A stretch of 64,000 nt of DNA from Morella rubra (GCA_003952965.2 CM025855.1:33886173-33950172), one strand, 5' to 3'; shown: positions 25,814 to 38,522, numbered from the stretch's first letter. Program-made: numbers and translations. The notes: generated by a model not told the origin, from the sequence alone.

Positions 25814-28800
25814 TCAGAAAGGCATGTTACCAATATGCCCCCTTCCACCATAGCCGTACCCCCTTCCGCCATAGCTGTAACCCCTTCCCCAGTTATATGA
25901 TGCCCGGTGATACTCACCACGTCCAGCAGCATGGCTACCATAACCAAGATTAGGTCTGTGCTGGGCATTGCCAAATGTCTGCAAAAGTGAAAGAGAAAGG
26001 TAGAGTCAGCGACATCCAGCAATTTTATTTTACTTCTACAACTTAATTTGTCATGATTTCAGTTTTCAAAAGTCAAAATAATACAAAAAGTCGGCAAACC
26101 TCAGTATCCATCTTGATTCGCTCAGAGAACCTGTTCTGTGCATTCCTAGCTCCACGGGTGAGTGAATTACATGAAATTGTGTCAAAGAACTCATCCTTAC
26201 TGTATGCAGGCTGCACGGGCAAGGAACAAGAGGTATCCATTTAAGCATTAACAAGACCATGTGCACTTAAAAAATTATAACTTCAATTTACTTTGTGTCA
26301 AAACACCAAAAATAGGAAAATCTGAATCATGTTTAGTGACATTACAATTCTTACCTTACGATTAGGTACCAGGTCATGACCCTCTCTATCCCCCAAGCTT
26401 TGACCAGTTGCAAAGTCTTGTACTATCTCTGCTTTATACTTTTCCTTCCCAAGATAACCCCATACTTCATCCTTTTTAAATTTCTCATTCATGGCATTAA
26501 AATCAAACTCTTCAGTGAATTGCATCGCTGAGTACTGAGACTGCACAACAAATAAATTCTCAGAATTTATAAAGATGTTATTTACGCAATTAGTCTACAC
26601 ATAGTAACCAAAGGTGTTTCCTCTTACAAACATCTATATTAAGTATAAATATGTGAAACAATGGTGTGGAATGGAGGGGAACAGCCACAGGCTCCATGGC
26701 ATGGATCACACCCACTCATGCAAATAGTGATGGGAATGAAGTTTCTGTTTCTCAATTCCTTTTCAACTGGACAAGCACCACAGGGGCTTTTATATCACTG
26801 TCTTTTGGAGTTCATGGATGTTTGGAGTGTTATACCCTAGTATTTTTCACTTGCCTAACTATTGTGTACTTCCTGTGTGATAGCACTTCGCTCTTTTCTA
26901 TTGAATGAATTGACTAGTTAACAAAAAGGGGAAAAAAGCACTGATTTGAAAGTACCGGAAATGGAGGTAATGGCTCAACATCTACTCAGATAAATACAAG
27001 CTCCTCTTAGAGACTTAGCCAGTACTAGAACAAAAGTTATAAAAAGACCACCTCAAGAGATTCTACGCACCATAATTCCTCATCCACAGAAGCTACAAAG
27101 AACAATAGCCAGCACCTTATCTTGCAAAACTACAGCTTCACACAGCAGTAGAAGATCAAGATTAGAACTGAATGTCATTTTAGTTTTAAGGAAATAGATT
27201 TTCTTTGGTGGAAAATTAATTTTTTCATTTTCATTTAAGAATCCAACAATTGGACCATGTTGAATATTACTTAATGAGAACCACTGCTGGATATCGAGGA
27301 TTCATATAGATTTCTGGAGGGATTTCCAAAGTATAAACATAGATTTTTGGTGGATCACAATGAATACGGTTAGAAATGTAGGTTCATAATATCAACAATT
27401 TATCAAAAGGCTACCATTGTTTACCAGATTTCAAAGCATAATTTTGCACCGTATTTGTTCTTACTCCATTCAACTTGTTTTCACAAGTAGCCCAGCATGT
27501 TTCCTGAGTTTAGAGTCATTTGCCTAAATGGCATTACTCTTTAGGTTGATATTGATGTACTGAATGAAGATTTTTTCAGTTCCAGTTTCTTCTTCTCTTT
27601 CCTCTCCTTGTAAGTTTTATTTTTGTCGGCGATTTATTTTAAAGATGTCGATTTTCCTAAGACTCCACCCAGATTTAAATGTAATTAACCATAAAAAGAA
27701 GCCAAAATTCACAAAGAAAAATTAGATTCAACCATGATGAATAGTAGAAACATTCTTGTAAAGCTAATAAGAAAGCAACTCCTCAAGTGCTATGCATAGT
27801 GTCTCCTCCTTCATACAAGATGAGATAGATCACAATTGAAACATATGAGCTGCTAAATTCAGAAGACAATTTGCTAAAAAAGAAAAAAAAAATATGAGTT
27901 CCCTGCCTCAAGAGAAAGGAGGGAGGGAGGAGAATGCTAACCTGTTGCGCAGTCGTTGGCAATGGCAAAAGAGCTGCTCCTGAATTAGACGACATCACTG
28001 TTTGAGCATTGAAGTCACTCTTATCAGTGTATAGTTTCTGAATGGAAGAAAATGCCTGCGGTCTAGTCTGTGTTAACTGATCCGGAATTAAAAATGACGG
28101 AGGTGGTGCTAGCAAAGGGATTGAAGAATCCACAAATGAAGACGCAGGACAAGGAGTTGCCTGGACAGGAAGAACTGATCTTGGGTCAAAAACAGATTTA
28201 CCAACAAGTTGAGCTTCACTAGTGTTTATGTCAGTGGAAGATGAAGAAAATGAAGTTGGAGTTGACCTATTAGCAGTTGTAGATGCAGGATATGGCCAAG
28301 ACGATTTTGTGAACAAAGAGGATGAAATGTCAAGAGAAGCAGAACATTGTACTGGAGTAAGAAACGGTGGCACATTCAGATGCACAGAAGCAGAAGGAAT
28401 AGATGAAGATATAGGGTTACCAAATTCTGATGGAATCAGCGGGCTGAGGGTTGTAGATGCTTGAATTTCAGGAGCCTGCGATAGACCCTGCATTGTCAAG
28501 GGAAAAGATCCAGCAGCCAGGGATTGAAAAGATATAGGATGCTGTGGAGCATTAAAAATGCTTAACGGTGTTCCATTGTCCCCTTGCACATACATTTGGG
28601 TAGAAGAAGATTGGTTACGGGCAATTTGTGTACTGGGTAGAAGATCCAATGGACCTACCAAGGCCACAGGTTGATGTGAAGTTGGTGCACCAGGATCAGC
28701 TCTCCTCTTCAAAGCAGGGCTATCTTGCCCTTGAGTCGATTCAGTGAAACTTTTAACACCAATTGAGGAAAATGGTGAAGAATTTAAATGCATCCCAGTG

Positions 28801-31800
28801 TAGTGTGACTGCAAAGATGGAGCAAATTCATGGAGATAAGAGTTGATTTTCCTGAATCACACTTCATACTTCCATTGCTTAAATCTCCAAGAAAATAAGT
28901 ACCTGGATGATAGCAGGATCACTGTGAATCTGCTCTTTCATTTGCGCAGGTGGGGAGGCCTTAATTTGCAAGTCCTGGATAGTATATGGTCAATCAGGAT
29001 AGATACATGTGAAATGTAAACCAGCAAATTTAACATGCCCAAAGTTAGAAAACCATCAAAACCAGTATTTGGTGAGAATCGGAAAGCATCATGATCAACT
29101 TCATCCAATTTCCTAAAATAAATACAAAAGCACAATGCCGGTGGTCATGTTGCGCATTAGTGAGAGAGAATGCTACTAGTGTCAAAGGTGCTAATGGGCC
29201 CACTGAGATAATGCCAAGTCTGTGTTACATCTGGAATTTGTGAGTTAGGCCAGGATTTCAGCTTCCATTTTTATCCATTTTGTTGGGTCACCCACGGGCA
29301 AGTTGACCAGCTCCACTTCGAATTGTTTGGTCCAAAGCTTCACTTGTAATCCAAAGTCGTGTAAATAGAGCTAGGGACGGTATCTCTTCTTCAAAGCAAT
29401 GAAAGACTTCTTGGGAAGAAAATTCCAACTTACTTAAGTAAGCTCCAAGAGCAGACTCCAAGCCTATTCCCCATGTATGGGTTCGCAACGGGCCTTGATA
29501 GTGCTGAGTTTAATTGTCTAAACTTCCTAGAGCTCAAGTAGGAAAACTGTGTCAGTGCCCTTTTCCTCTGATCATCTCTCAAAAGATTTTTTATTCAAAA
29601 AGAACTTCATGCGAGGCTATTTCTCTGGTTGCAATCCAACAGATTCTGCACCAGAAGATAGCAAATCTTTTGGAGTGCATAGGAATTTGCAAGAAGAACA
29701 TGGACAGCTGGAGATGTCTCAGTTTCTTAGTCCAAACTGAGATTCAGGCGCCTAGAAAAATAAAATTAAAAAATGATAGCGGTAACATGGTCAAACCAAA
29801 TGAAGTTTCATAAACGTTGCAGGATGAGCTTTGGAATTGCAGTTGTATTAATGAGTGGAGCCATAAGTATGAGCAGAAAGCAGCCCTCGGGGAATGCTAC
29901 CTTGTCAAAGAAGGGACGTATATTGGTTCAGCAATACTTGTCCTGATCACGATAGGTTCGACACTTCAGCCGTGGCAACGCAAAGAAAAAGCCAGGCTGA
30001 CAGGCCAAAAATGCCTGCAAAAGTAAGCGGATAAAACAGAGAAAAGCAGAATTATACGAAACGTTTCAAGTTTCCACAGATGTAGAAGCTACCCTTGCTA
30101 AAGAAGCAAGAAGAGGGCCTCTCCATCTTAGAAGCAACATATTTGTTATTGAGAGGAATAAAGGGCTGTCTTCTGCTCCCGCATTGATTGTCAACAGAAG
30201 TAATTTCCAATTCCAACGAGGATGAAAGAGACACGTATGTAAAGAAGATGCTGGAGATTACAGCCTTACAGCCATAGATGCTGAAGAACGCAGCTACATT
30301 CACACGTTTGCTCAAGTACGCAGTATCCACTGCTCGCAGACCTCCAGGGAAGAAAGCGTAGAATGCTATAAAATCAACCGAAAATCTCGCCCTCGCGATT
30401 CCCTTAATGCGTAATATTCGCTAGCAGTAAGAATAACCTTTTTTTTGTTTTTTCTTCTACCTAGCAGTTAGAATAACCTGTTTGTTGCTTTTACGAGTAA
30501 TACGCAGAGTAGTCTATAAGGAAATCTTACTGAGACGCAAGAAGTAGAAGCTTCAAATACGAAAAAGGGAGGGTCTTTCGAATCGCGTAGTGCATAGGTC
30601 CCTCTAATCTAAAAGGATAGTGTAAGGTTTTAACTAGAGGAATCACTTGAATCGGCAAACTGCTAGAAAGTAAATACATCCATACTCTGAATACCATAAT
30701 GTAGTTATTAGACAAGATGGCACCATCATTAACAATGGATGTCTTCACTTCTGTGAAGAAAATAATAAGGCCTACCATGCAACAAAATACCCTAATTTCA
30801 AAGTAATGCTCAGAGGATACTTGAAACCCAGTTTGAACTACTTGTGAAAGTGCCATTCATCCAAGTTGATGATTAACTGCAATTGAATGGTTTGCTGATG
30901 AGCTTAAAAAAGTAAAGGTGAAAGGTCAGCTCCATTGAACCTGCTCTCAAGTTGGACTCCAGAAATACATTGTCACAAAGGCGCAGGTGAAGGTCACAAA
31001 AGACCAAGTAGCTCTGAGATGGTCAGAGGACCTCCTTCAGACAGCATCTTTACCAATATGCTTCCACCATAACATAGCTGTAACAGTTATATGATGCCCG
31101 GTGATACTCACCACGTCCAGCAGCATACCATAACCACTGATTGTACTGGTCATGATTTCACAAAAGTCAAAATAATACAAAAAGTCGGCAAACCTCAGTA
31201 TCCATCTTGAAGAGAACCTGTTCTGTGCATTCCTAGCTTTGAATTACATGAAATTGTGTCAAAGAACTCATCCTTAATGCAGGCTGCACGGGCAAGGAAC
31301 AAGAGGTATCCATTTAAGCATTAACAAGACCATGTGCACTTAAAAAATTATAACTTCAATTTACTTTGTGTCAAAACACCAAAAATAGGAAAATCTGAAT
31401 CATGTTTAGTGACATTACAATTCTTACCTTACGATTAGGTACCAGGTCATGACCCTCTCTATCCCCCAAGCTTTGACCAGTTGCAAAGTCTTGTACTATC
31501 TCTGCTTTATACTTTTCCTTCCCAAGATAACCCCATACTTCATCCTTTTTAAATTTCTCATTCATGGCATTAAAATCAAACTCTTCAGTGAATTGCATCG
31601 CTGAGTACTGAGACTGCACAACAAATAAATTCTCAGAATTTATAAAGATGTTATTTACGCAATTAGTCTACACATAGTAACCAAAGGTGTTTCCTCTTAC
31701 AAACATCTATATTAAGTATAAATATGTGAAACAATGGTGTGGAATGGAGGGGAACAGCCACAGGCTCCATGGCATGGATCACACCCACTCATGCAAATAG

Positions 31801-34800
31801 TGATGGGAATGAAGTTTCTGTTTCTCAATTCCTTTTCAACTGGACAAGCACCACAGGGGCTTTTATATCACTGTCTTTTGGAGTTCATGGATGTTTGGAG
31901 TGTTATACCCTAGTATTTTTCACTTGCCTAACTATTGTGTACTTCCTGTGTGATAGCACTTCGCTCTTTTCTATTGAATGAATTGACTAGTTAACAAAAA
32001 GGGGAAAAAAGCACTGATTTGAAAGTACCGGAAATGGAGGTAATGGCTCAACATCTACTCAGATAAATACAAGCTCCTCTTAGAGACTTAGCCAGTACTA
32101 GAACAAAAGTTATAAAAAGACCACCTCAAGAGATTCTACGCACCATAATTCCTCATCCACAGAAGCTACAAAGAACAATAGCCAGCACCTTATCTTGCAA
32201 AACTACAGCTTCACACAGCAGTAGAAGATCAAGATTAGAACTGAATGTCATTTTAGTTTTAAGGAAATAGATTTTCTTTGGTGGAAAATTAATTTTTTCA
32301 TTTTCATTTAAGAATCCAACAATTGGACCATGTTGAATATTACTTAATGAGAACCATGCTGGATATCGAGGATTCATATAGATTTCTGGAGGGATTTCCA
32401 AAGTATAAACATAGATTTTTGGTGGATCACAATGAATACGGTTAGAAATGTAGGTTCATAATATCAACAATTTATCAAAAGGCTACCATTGTTTACCAGA
32501 TTTCAAAGCATAATTTTGCACCGTATTTGTTCTTACTATTCAACTTGTTTTCACAAGTAGCCCAGCATGTTTCCTGAGTTTAGAGTCATTTGCCTAAAAG
32601 GCATTACTCTTTAGGTTGATATTGATGTACTGAATGAAGATTTTTTCAGTTCCAGTTTCTTCTTCTCTTTCCTCTCCTTGTAAGTTTTATTTTTGTCGGC
32701 GATTTATTTTAAAGATGTCGATTTTCCTAAGACTCCACCCAGATTTAAATGTAATTAACCATAAAAAGAAGCCAAAATTCACAAAGAAAAATTAGATTCA
32801 ACCATGATGAATAGTAGAAACATTCTTGTAAAGCTAATAAGAAAGCAACTCCTAAAGTGCTATGCATAGTGTCTCCTCCTTCATACAAGATGAGATAGAT
32901 CACAATTGAAACATATGAGCTGCTAAATTCAGAAGACAATTTGCTAAAAAAGAAAAAAAAAATATGAGTTCTGCCTCAAGAGAAAGGAGGGAGGGAGGAG
33001 AATGCTAACCTGTTGCGCAGTCATTGGCAATGGCAAAAGAGCTGCTCCTGAATTAGACGACATCACTGTTTGAGCATTGAAGTCACTCTTATCAATAGTT
33101 TCTGAATGGAAGAAAATGCCTGCGGTCTAGTCTGTGTTAACTGATCCGGAATTAAAAATGACGGAGGTGGTGCTAGCAAAGGGATTGAAGAATCCACAAA
33201 TGAAGACGCAGGACAAGGAGTTGCCTGGACAGGAAGAACTGATCTTGGGTCAAAAACAGATTTACCAACAAGTTGAGCTTCACTAGTGTTTATGTCAGTG
33301 GAAGATGAAGAAAATGAAGTTGGAGTTGACCTATTAGCAGTTGTAGATGCAGGATATGGCCAAGACGATTTTGTGAACAAAGAGGATGAAATGTCAAGAG
33401 AAGCAGAACATTGTACTGGAGTAAGAAAGGGTGGCACATTCAGATGCACAGAAGCAGAAGGAATAGATGAAGATATAGGGTTACCAAATTCTGATGGAAT
33501 CAGCGGGCTGAGGGTTGTAGATGCTTGAATTTCAGGAGCCTGCGATAGACCCTGCATTGTCAAGGGAAAAGATCCAGCAGCCAGGGATTGAAAAGATATA
33601 GGATGCTGTGGAGCATTAAAAATGCTTAACGGTGTTCCATTGTCCCCTTGCACATACATTTGGGTAGAAGAAGATTGGTTACGGGCAATTTGTGTACTGG
33701 GTAGAAGATCCAATGGACCTACCAAGGCCACAGGTTGATGTGAAGTTGGTGCACCAGGATCAGCTCTCCTCTTCAAAGCAGGGCTATCTTGCCCTTGAGT
33801 CGATTCAGTGAAACTTTTAACACCAATTGAGGAAAATGGTGAAGAATTTAAATGCATCCCAGTGTAGTGTGACTGCAAAGATGGAGCAAATTCATGGAGA
33901 TAAGAGTTGCTTTTCCTGAATCACACTTCATACTTCCATTGCTTAAATCTCCAAGAAAATAAGTACCTGGATGATAGCAGGATCATTGTGAATCTGCTCT
34001 TTCATTTGCGCATGTGGGGAGGCCTTAATTTGCAAGTCCTGGATAGTATATGGTCAATCAGGATAGATACATGTGAAATGTAAACCAGCAAATTTAACAT
34101 GCCCAAAGTTAGAAAACCATCAAAACCAGTATTACTGAGAATCGGAAACCATCATGATCAACTTCATCCAATTTCCTAAAATAAATACAAAAGCACAATG
34201 CCGGTGGTCATGTTGCGCATTAGTGAGAGAGAATGCTTGAGACAAAGGTGATACAAGTGCATCCAAGATTTGAGTCTTTGCTTTATTTTTTTCCCTTTGA
34301 GGCTTATAAGTACTCTTATAACTTACGAAAGATAAGGTGATTTATTTTTTAAACTCGAGCACACTACATTTCTCCCGGTTGAGTCTTTTCTAGAAGACTT
34401 CCTATATAGAAACTTTCAGTGCCCTTTTCCTCTGATACTTCAATGAAATTTAACGGATTCAAAAAGAACTCATTCCAAGTATTTCTCAGCAATCCAACCG
34501 CACCTTCTAGTACGCTACCTCGTTCCAACTTCACTCATGTCACTAGCCGAAGATTGGGCATCCCCCTCCTCATGGTTAAGGTAAGGATTTCAGGCATGAC
34601 TAGCTCCGATTGTGTGACTGTGTACAAGGCCTGGGAACAAATTCACCGCCGTACAGCTGACCGCGATTACTAGCAATTCCACCTTCATGCAGGAAAGTTA
34701 TAGCCTACAATCTGAATGGAGGACAGGTTTTTGGGGTTAGCTCACCCTTGCAGGGTCACAACCCTTTATTCCAAAGTAAATACCTCAGGTTGACTTTACA

Positions 34801-37280
34801 CTAAAATATAAATTTCAAAGGATTTAACAGTCAGTACATATAAAATCCATCTCTTATGCATCAATTGCATTATCTCCAAATCCCCATTGCCCTACCCCCC
34901 ACACTTTAAAATGTAATTGAAGCTTGTTTCCAACTCTTAGTTTGTCAGTGTGAGGTTGATAACACTGATGTACTGGTGAACTTTGTACAATACAAGTTGG
35001 TTGTATTACAAGATAAAGTGGTTCAATGCAATACACAGCATCATATACTATTTTTTGACTAAATATGTGTAGTATAACTTCTTAAGCTTGCTAATGAAAT
35101 GAGAAGTTTATGCTTTAGTAGCTACCATTCAAATGTTCATTATCAATATTTATGTTCATCTCATGCACCCTGCCAGACTAAAATCTGAGGCAGTGGAAGC
35201 GCTATCCAAGCGACAGATTCATATAGCCCAAACTTGAAAAATCCATGAACTCAAATGGATGCATGAAATTGCATCAAAATTGCTGTAACAGAATAGTTTT
35301 CAAGTTGGTAAACCAAATAGTATCAACAACAAATCCATTGATCTAGTCCTTTAATTAAGGAAATGAAAACTGAAGAAATGGCTTGATAAAAAATGTGAGC
35401 AGAAGCATAGTTTCAGCTGCCTCAAAATTCTTACTACCAGACAAAAAGTACCTCTTGGGAAAACACAATACACAGTAGCTTTCGAATAGAACTTAGGGGA
35501 AAAAAAGAAGAAGAGAAAGATATAGAAACAAGGACATGTTTGCCTAATGGCCACCTTTTTTAAGGAAAAATAAGACCAGGGCGTTATTAGATAAAAAATT
35601 GAGAGAAAATGAGGCATAGTCAAAACGAAAATTCACTCACTTACTTTAATGTCACTTCCTCGGAAAAGAATGTACTCATACACCTTTTCACCTGGCAGAA
35701 TTTGTGGGCCATCTTTCTTTCTCCCCTCTGTTCCATAAGACCTAACTGGAAAAACAGGAAAGGCAGCACATTAAGATGAAATTATGACTAGATTTCAAGA
35801 ACACTCTAGAAGAAACTTTTTATCTAAATGGACCAAGAGATGCTATGTCTTGCTAGAAATATAGACTAAGGAATAGAAGCAATTTTTTCCATGACAAATT
35901 AAAACCTAGCTGCATCAACATGGATGCTGAAGCGTTTTTATGTTTGTGTTTCTTTTGCGTTAGTTTAAAGTGCCAGACTGCATTTTATACAACCCCACAA
36001 TGAGAATCTTACTTTTAGTATCTATTTAAGTGCAAATTCTTAATCTTTCACTTATCCTACCATATTATTGGATTTGGTGGTAAGTAAATGCAATACTATT
36101 ACGAATCTGAGGATAACCTCAATTAGACAGGCTGTATAAAAGAGTATTGAAAAAGTTAAAATCAAAAGCTTATCGAAACAAGAAAATTAAAAAAAAGTAG
36201 CAGAAGAAAACTGTTCATTGTCATCCCATCAAATACTGGTCATAAGAATGAAGCCTTCAGCATTACACATACCATCTGCTGCAATTCCAGTGGTTACAGC
36301 CTTACAGGAATCACTACATCACAGCAAATTCATCCTAATTTCTCCATAATCCTTACTCAATTAAAGTATGATTAGCCCCATAAACCTGCACTTTTTGTAA
36401 GAACATTTCGAATCATGACAAATATCCAATAGGTAGAATGACCAAAAACAGAGGGTCTCTGCACCATAACCCCAAAACCTAGGATACCCTTTATCACAAC
36501 CAGCTTCACTTCCTTCTCGTCAACTATGGTTATTTTATCTTTTCATAAAGTACATCATTTTTTTATGCTACGTTAACTGTACTTCTGGGCACTCTTTCTA
36601 TACATTCGCCATTAAGATCCACCTCTAGCAAAGCACATATAAAAATGCAGAAACACGTGCATGCACGCACCTAGACAATGTTAAGCATATCTGCCTATAC
36701 ATACACACAAACATATGTACAGGCACCGGCTAAGGCAGGCTCAGGTGGCCAGGGGGGTCATCAAGAATTCTTCTGCGCAACATCCTTTCCCTCCCTCTTC
36801 CCACTTCATCCCCCTCGGCCCTTCCCCCACCCAAAAAGAAAAAAAAGCTTCGCCCTTGTTTCCATTTGTCAGGCATTCACGTCAATGACAGTGCAAAAAC
36901 TAATGATGAAAGATAAAGATTTCGAAATAATAACTACATAAAACGAGAAAGTAAATACAAGAGGCAATTAAAATTAAAAAATTAATTTTAAAATCCAGAA
37001 AAATTGACAACCAAAAATCAGAACATGACATGTGACCTTGCCCCCCCGGGGGGGGGCTGCAGGTATTTTGTGGAGTAGAGAGAGAGATACGGGACGCACC
37101 GCTGTTAAGGCCAATGGTGGAATCCTGGACGTTTAGGTAATAGAGGACGCCCTCGTAGCGTATCTCGGACTTGGAAATTAGGCTTATGAAACTCCCTACG
37201 TACGATGCCCCGGCATTCGAAGAAGAAGAAGTAGCAGTCGAAGTCGAAGGAACTTTTGCCTCCGCGGGCTCACGCGCCAT
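25814..37280 (-). CDS. DCP5: Decapping protein 5 (DCP5, LSM14/Scd6 family), spans a duplication
   Basis: Minus strand. Exon 1 is 37280-37100 and exon 2 is 35745-35645. The only intact exons 3-7 are in unit A: 28974-28903, 28808-27942, 26540-26355, 26210-26100 and 25978-25814. Joined they encode 560 residues (Arabidopsis DCP5 ~610) with every junction in phase. DCP5 is a P-body protein that promotes decapping and translational repression with DCP1/DCP2. Seen: LSm14 N-terminal domain (~26-94, [20 protein letters not shown] and [11 protein letters not shown]), a long Ser/Pro/Gln-rich disordered middle (~119-407), the FDF motif [12 protein letters not shown] (~417-428), FFD box [11 protein letters not shown] (~472-482), TFG box (~487-510), and an RGG/Gly-Tyr-rich tail. 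Between exon 2 and these exons lies the broken unit B copy, so intact mRNA needs a ~6.7-kb splice over exons that still have good splice sites. Alternatively unit B is an assembly artefact. Confidence 0.85.
29191..30031 (+). pseudogene. Broken copy of the DUF1218 gene (unit B)
   Basis: The region matching exons 1 and 2 is collapsed to a few short pieces (29500-29560). Exon 3 (from ~29823) is present but lacks an 18-base stretch after KQP and a further short piece near the end, and the frame is lost after GSTL. Intron and upstream sequence have lost segments in the same way. It is not expected to make the protein. Confidence 0.85.
29553..29655. other. Segment in unit B absent from unit A
   Basis: This ~100-bp piece interrupts the alignment of B to A. 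It shares the 20-base word starting CAGTGCCCTTTTCCTCTGAT, then TTCAAAAAGAACT and GCAATCCAAC in the same order, with 34417-34500, just outside the far end of unit B and next to the 16S rRNA-like fragment. Origin unknown. Confidence 0.55.
31036..34038 (-). pseudogene. Broken copy of DCP5 exons 3-7 (unit B)
   Basis: Exon 3 (34038-33967) keeps its length with a few substitutions. Exon 4 (33872 to ~33008) carries a 4-base loss near 33093 relative to unit A, which shifts the frame after QAFSSIQKL. Exon 5 (31613-31428) is intact. Exon 6 (~31290-31195) and exon 7 (~31127-31036) have lost several short pieces each and are out of frame. Splice sites of exons 3-5 are still good, so transcripts from the real promoter at 37 kb would meet these exons first. 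Confidence 0.85.
34490..34768 (-). pseudogene. Fragment of organellar-type 16S rRNA gene (NUPT-like)
   Basis: Read on the minus strand this is the 3' end of a bacterial/plastid-type small-subunit rRNA. Recognisable antisense words on the plus strand include CATCCCCCTCCTCATGGTTA, GTGTACAAGGCCTGGGAACA, ATTCACCGCCGTACAGCTGA and CGATTACTAGCAATTCCACC, in 16S order. Many substitutions show that it is an old nuclear copy of organelle DNA, most likely plastid. It sits in DCP5 intron 2, just outside unit B. Confidence 0.85.
34769..35644. other. DCP5 intron 2 sequence, nothing else seen
   Basis: AT-rich intronic sequence between the organellar fragment and exon 2. No supported feature. Confidence 0.4.
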
Positions 37281-38485
37281 CTCACGATCACCAAACCGGC
37301 GAGAAGTTGAAAGAAAGTGAACGAAAACAAACCCGAAGGAGAATCCTCTCACGTTAAAGGTTTTCGCTCACTCTCTCTTTCTCTGTCTTCCTTCTCTCTG
37401 GAAATGGAATTCTTTGTTCGCGTTGTGCGTTTTCGGTTCCTCTTTTCTTTTTCTCTCTCTCCTTCTCTTCTTCTTCTCCTTTTCATTAAATGGGGTGGGC
37501 AGACACCCGCTAACCTGATTTACCGACCCGGAACCGAACTGGCTCGAGTCGATTGGGTCGGGCTTTTCGGCTGAACGACACAAAACCGAATTTCGGGTTC
37601 GAGTTCGAGTTCATAGACAATGACCCGAACAAAAACCGGCCCAACCTGAAAATATGCAGCCGAGCTGTTTTCCCTTGTACCGTAGGCAAAAACGTAGTCG
37701 TTGCGCTAAAGATTGGCGCCGTTTGTCTGTGAAATTAAAAAAAACTATTAAAAATAATTACAAAATAATTTATTTATTCTCATGAAACCATCTATTTCGA
37801 CAATAATAAATATAAATAATTTATTCAAATTACCTATTGCTACACTTTTTTACTAATTCTCATACTTTAAAATTTTAACACACAAAAACTACTAAACATC
37901 TAAAGAGTCTCGTGCTGTCTGTGATATATATATCCCCTCACAATTTCAATTTCAATAATAGTCCATTTTTATTGTAAATATAAAGTTCTATAGATTCCCA
38001 CATGGGACTATGAGAAAAATCATAATATTTGTATTGAAAAAATTTATGTCAAATGATGGGATAAATTCAAGTTCTAGAAAAAATAATATCTCAGATCAGT
38101 GAAGAGTTTCTTCCCCTCAGAAAATTCAAATCTTTAAATAATATTTTATTTCTGCCATGTCTCAAATCAAAATAAAGGAAGACCATCGAGATATTTTGCA
38201 CCCAGATAATGTTGCAAGTTAGTTAAATTGGAAGTCAAGAACAAGTTTCCATATCTCCGCGCTCATCGCTAGTCAATCGAGTCATTTCAAAGTAGTACTT
38301 AAAGTCATAATTTTAAGATGTACAAGGTCCATATAATTTATATGATTTTTAACAATATGAGTTGAGTTATCCACAAAATCATGATGAAATAAACAAAAGT
38401 AAAAATAGGCCGACAAGTCAAGTGAAGAAAGATCGCAAGAAGAGAAGAGATAATGAAGATAGTAGTCAATCATGAAGAACAAGAA

Positions 38486-38522
<37 letters not shown>

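Larger units (their letters stand above)
22673..29190. repeat. Tandem duplication, unit A (6.5 kb, intact)
   Basis: Left unit of a direct duplication. It starts at CTAATGGGCCCACTGA and ends in GAGAGAGAATGCT...CAAAGGTG. It contains the whole DUF1218 gene and DCP5 exons 3-7. Its right end abuts unit B; the left flank and the unit's right end both carry a CAAAG word, so the breakpoint may have used a few bases of microhomology. Confidence 0.9.
29191..34250. repeat. Tandem duplication, unit B (5.1 kb, riddled with deletions)
   Basis: Direct copy of unit A, shortened by about 1.5 kb. From 29191 to about 31310 it reads as an ordered string of pieces of unit A with dozens of short segments (about 4-60 bases) missing and very few substitutions. 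From about 31310 to 34250 it is nearly identical to A with only a few 1-4-base gaps. Exons, introns and spacer are affected alike. Confidence 0.9.

Noticed and set aside
34419-34673. 84-codon open frame on the plus strand
   Set aside because: It is antisense to a 16S rRNA-like fragment, not a protein gene.
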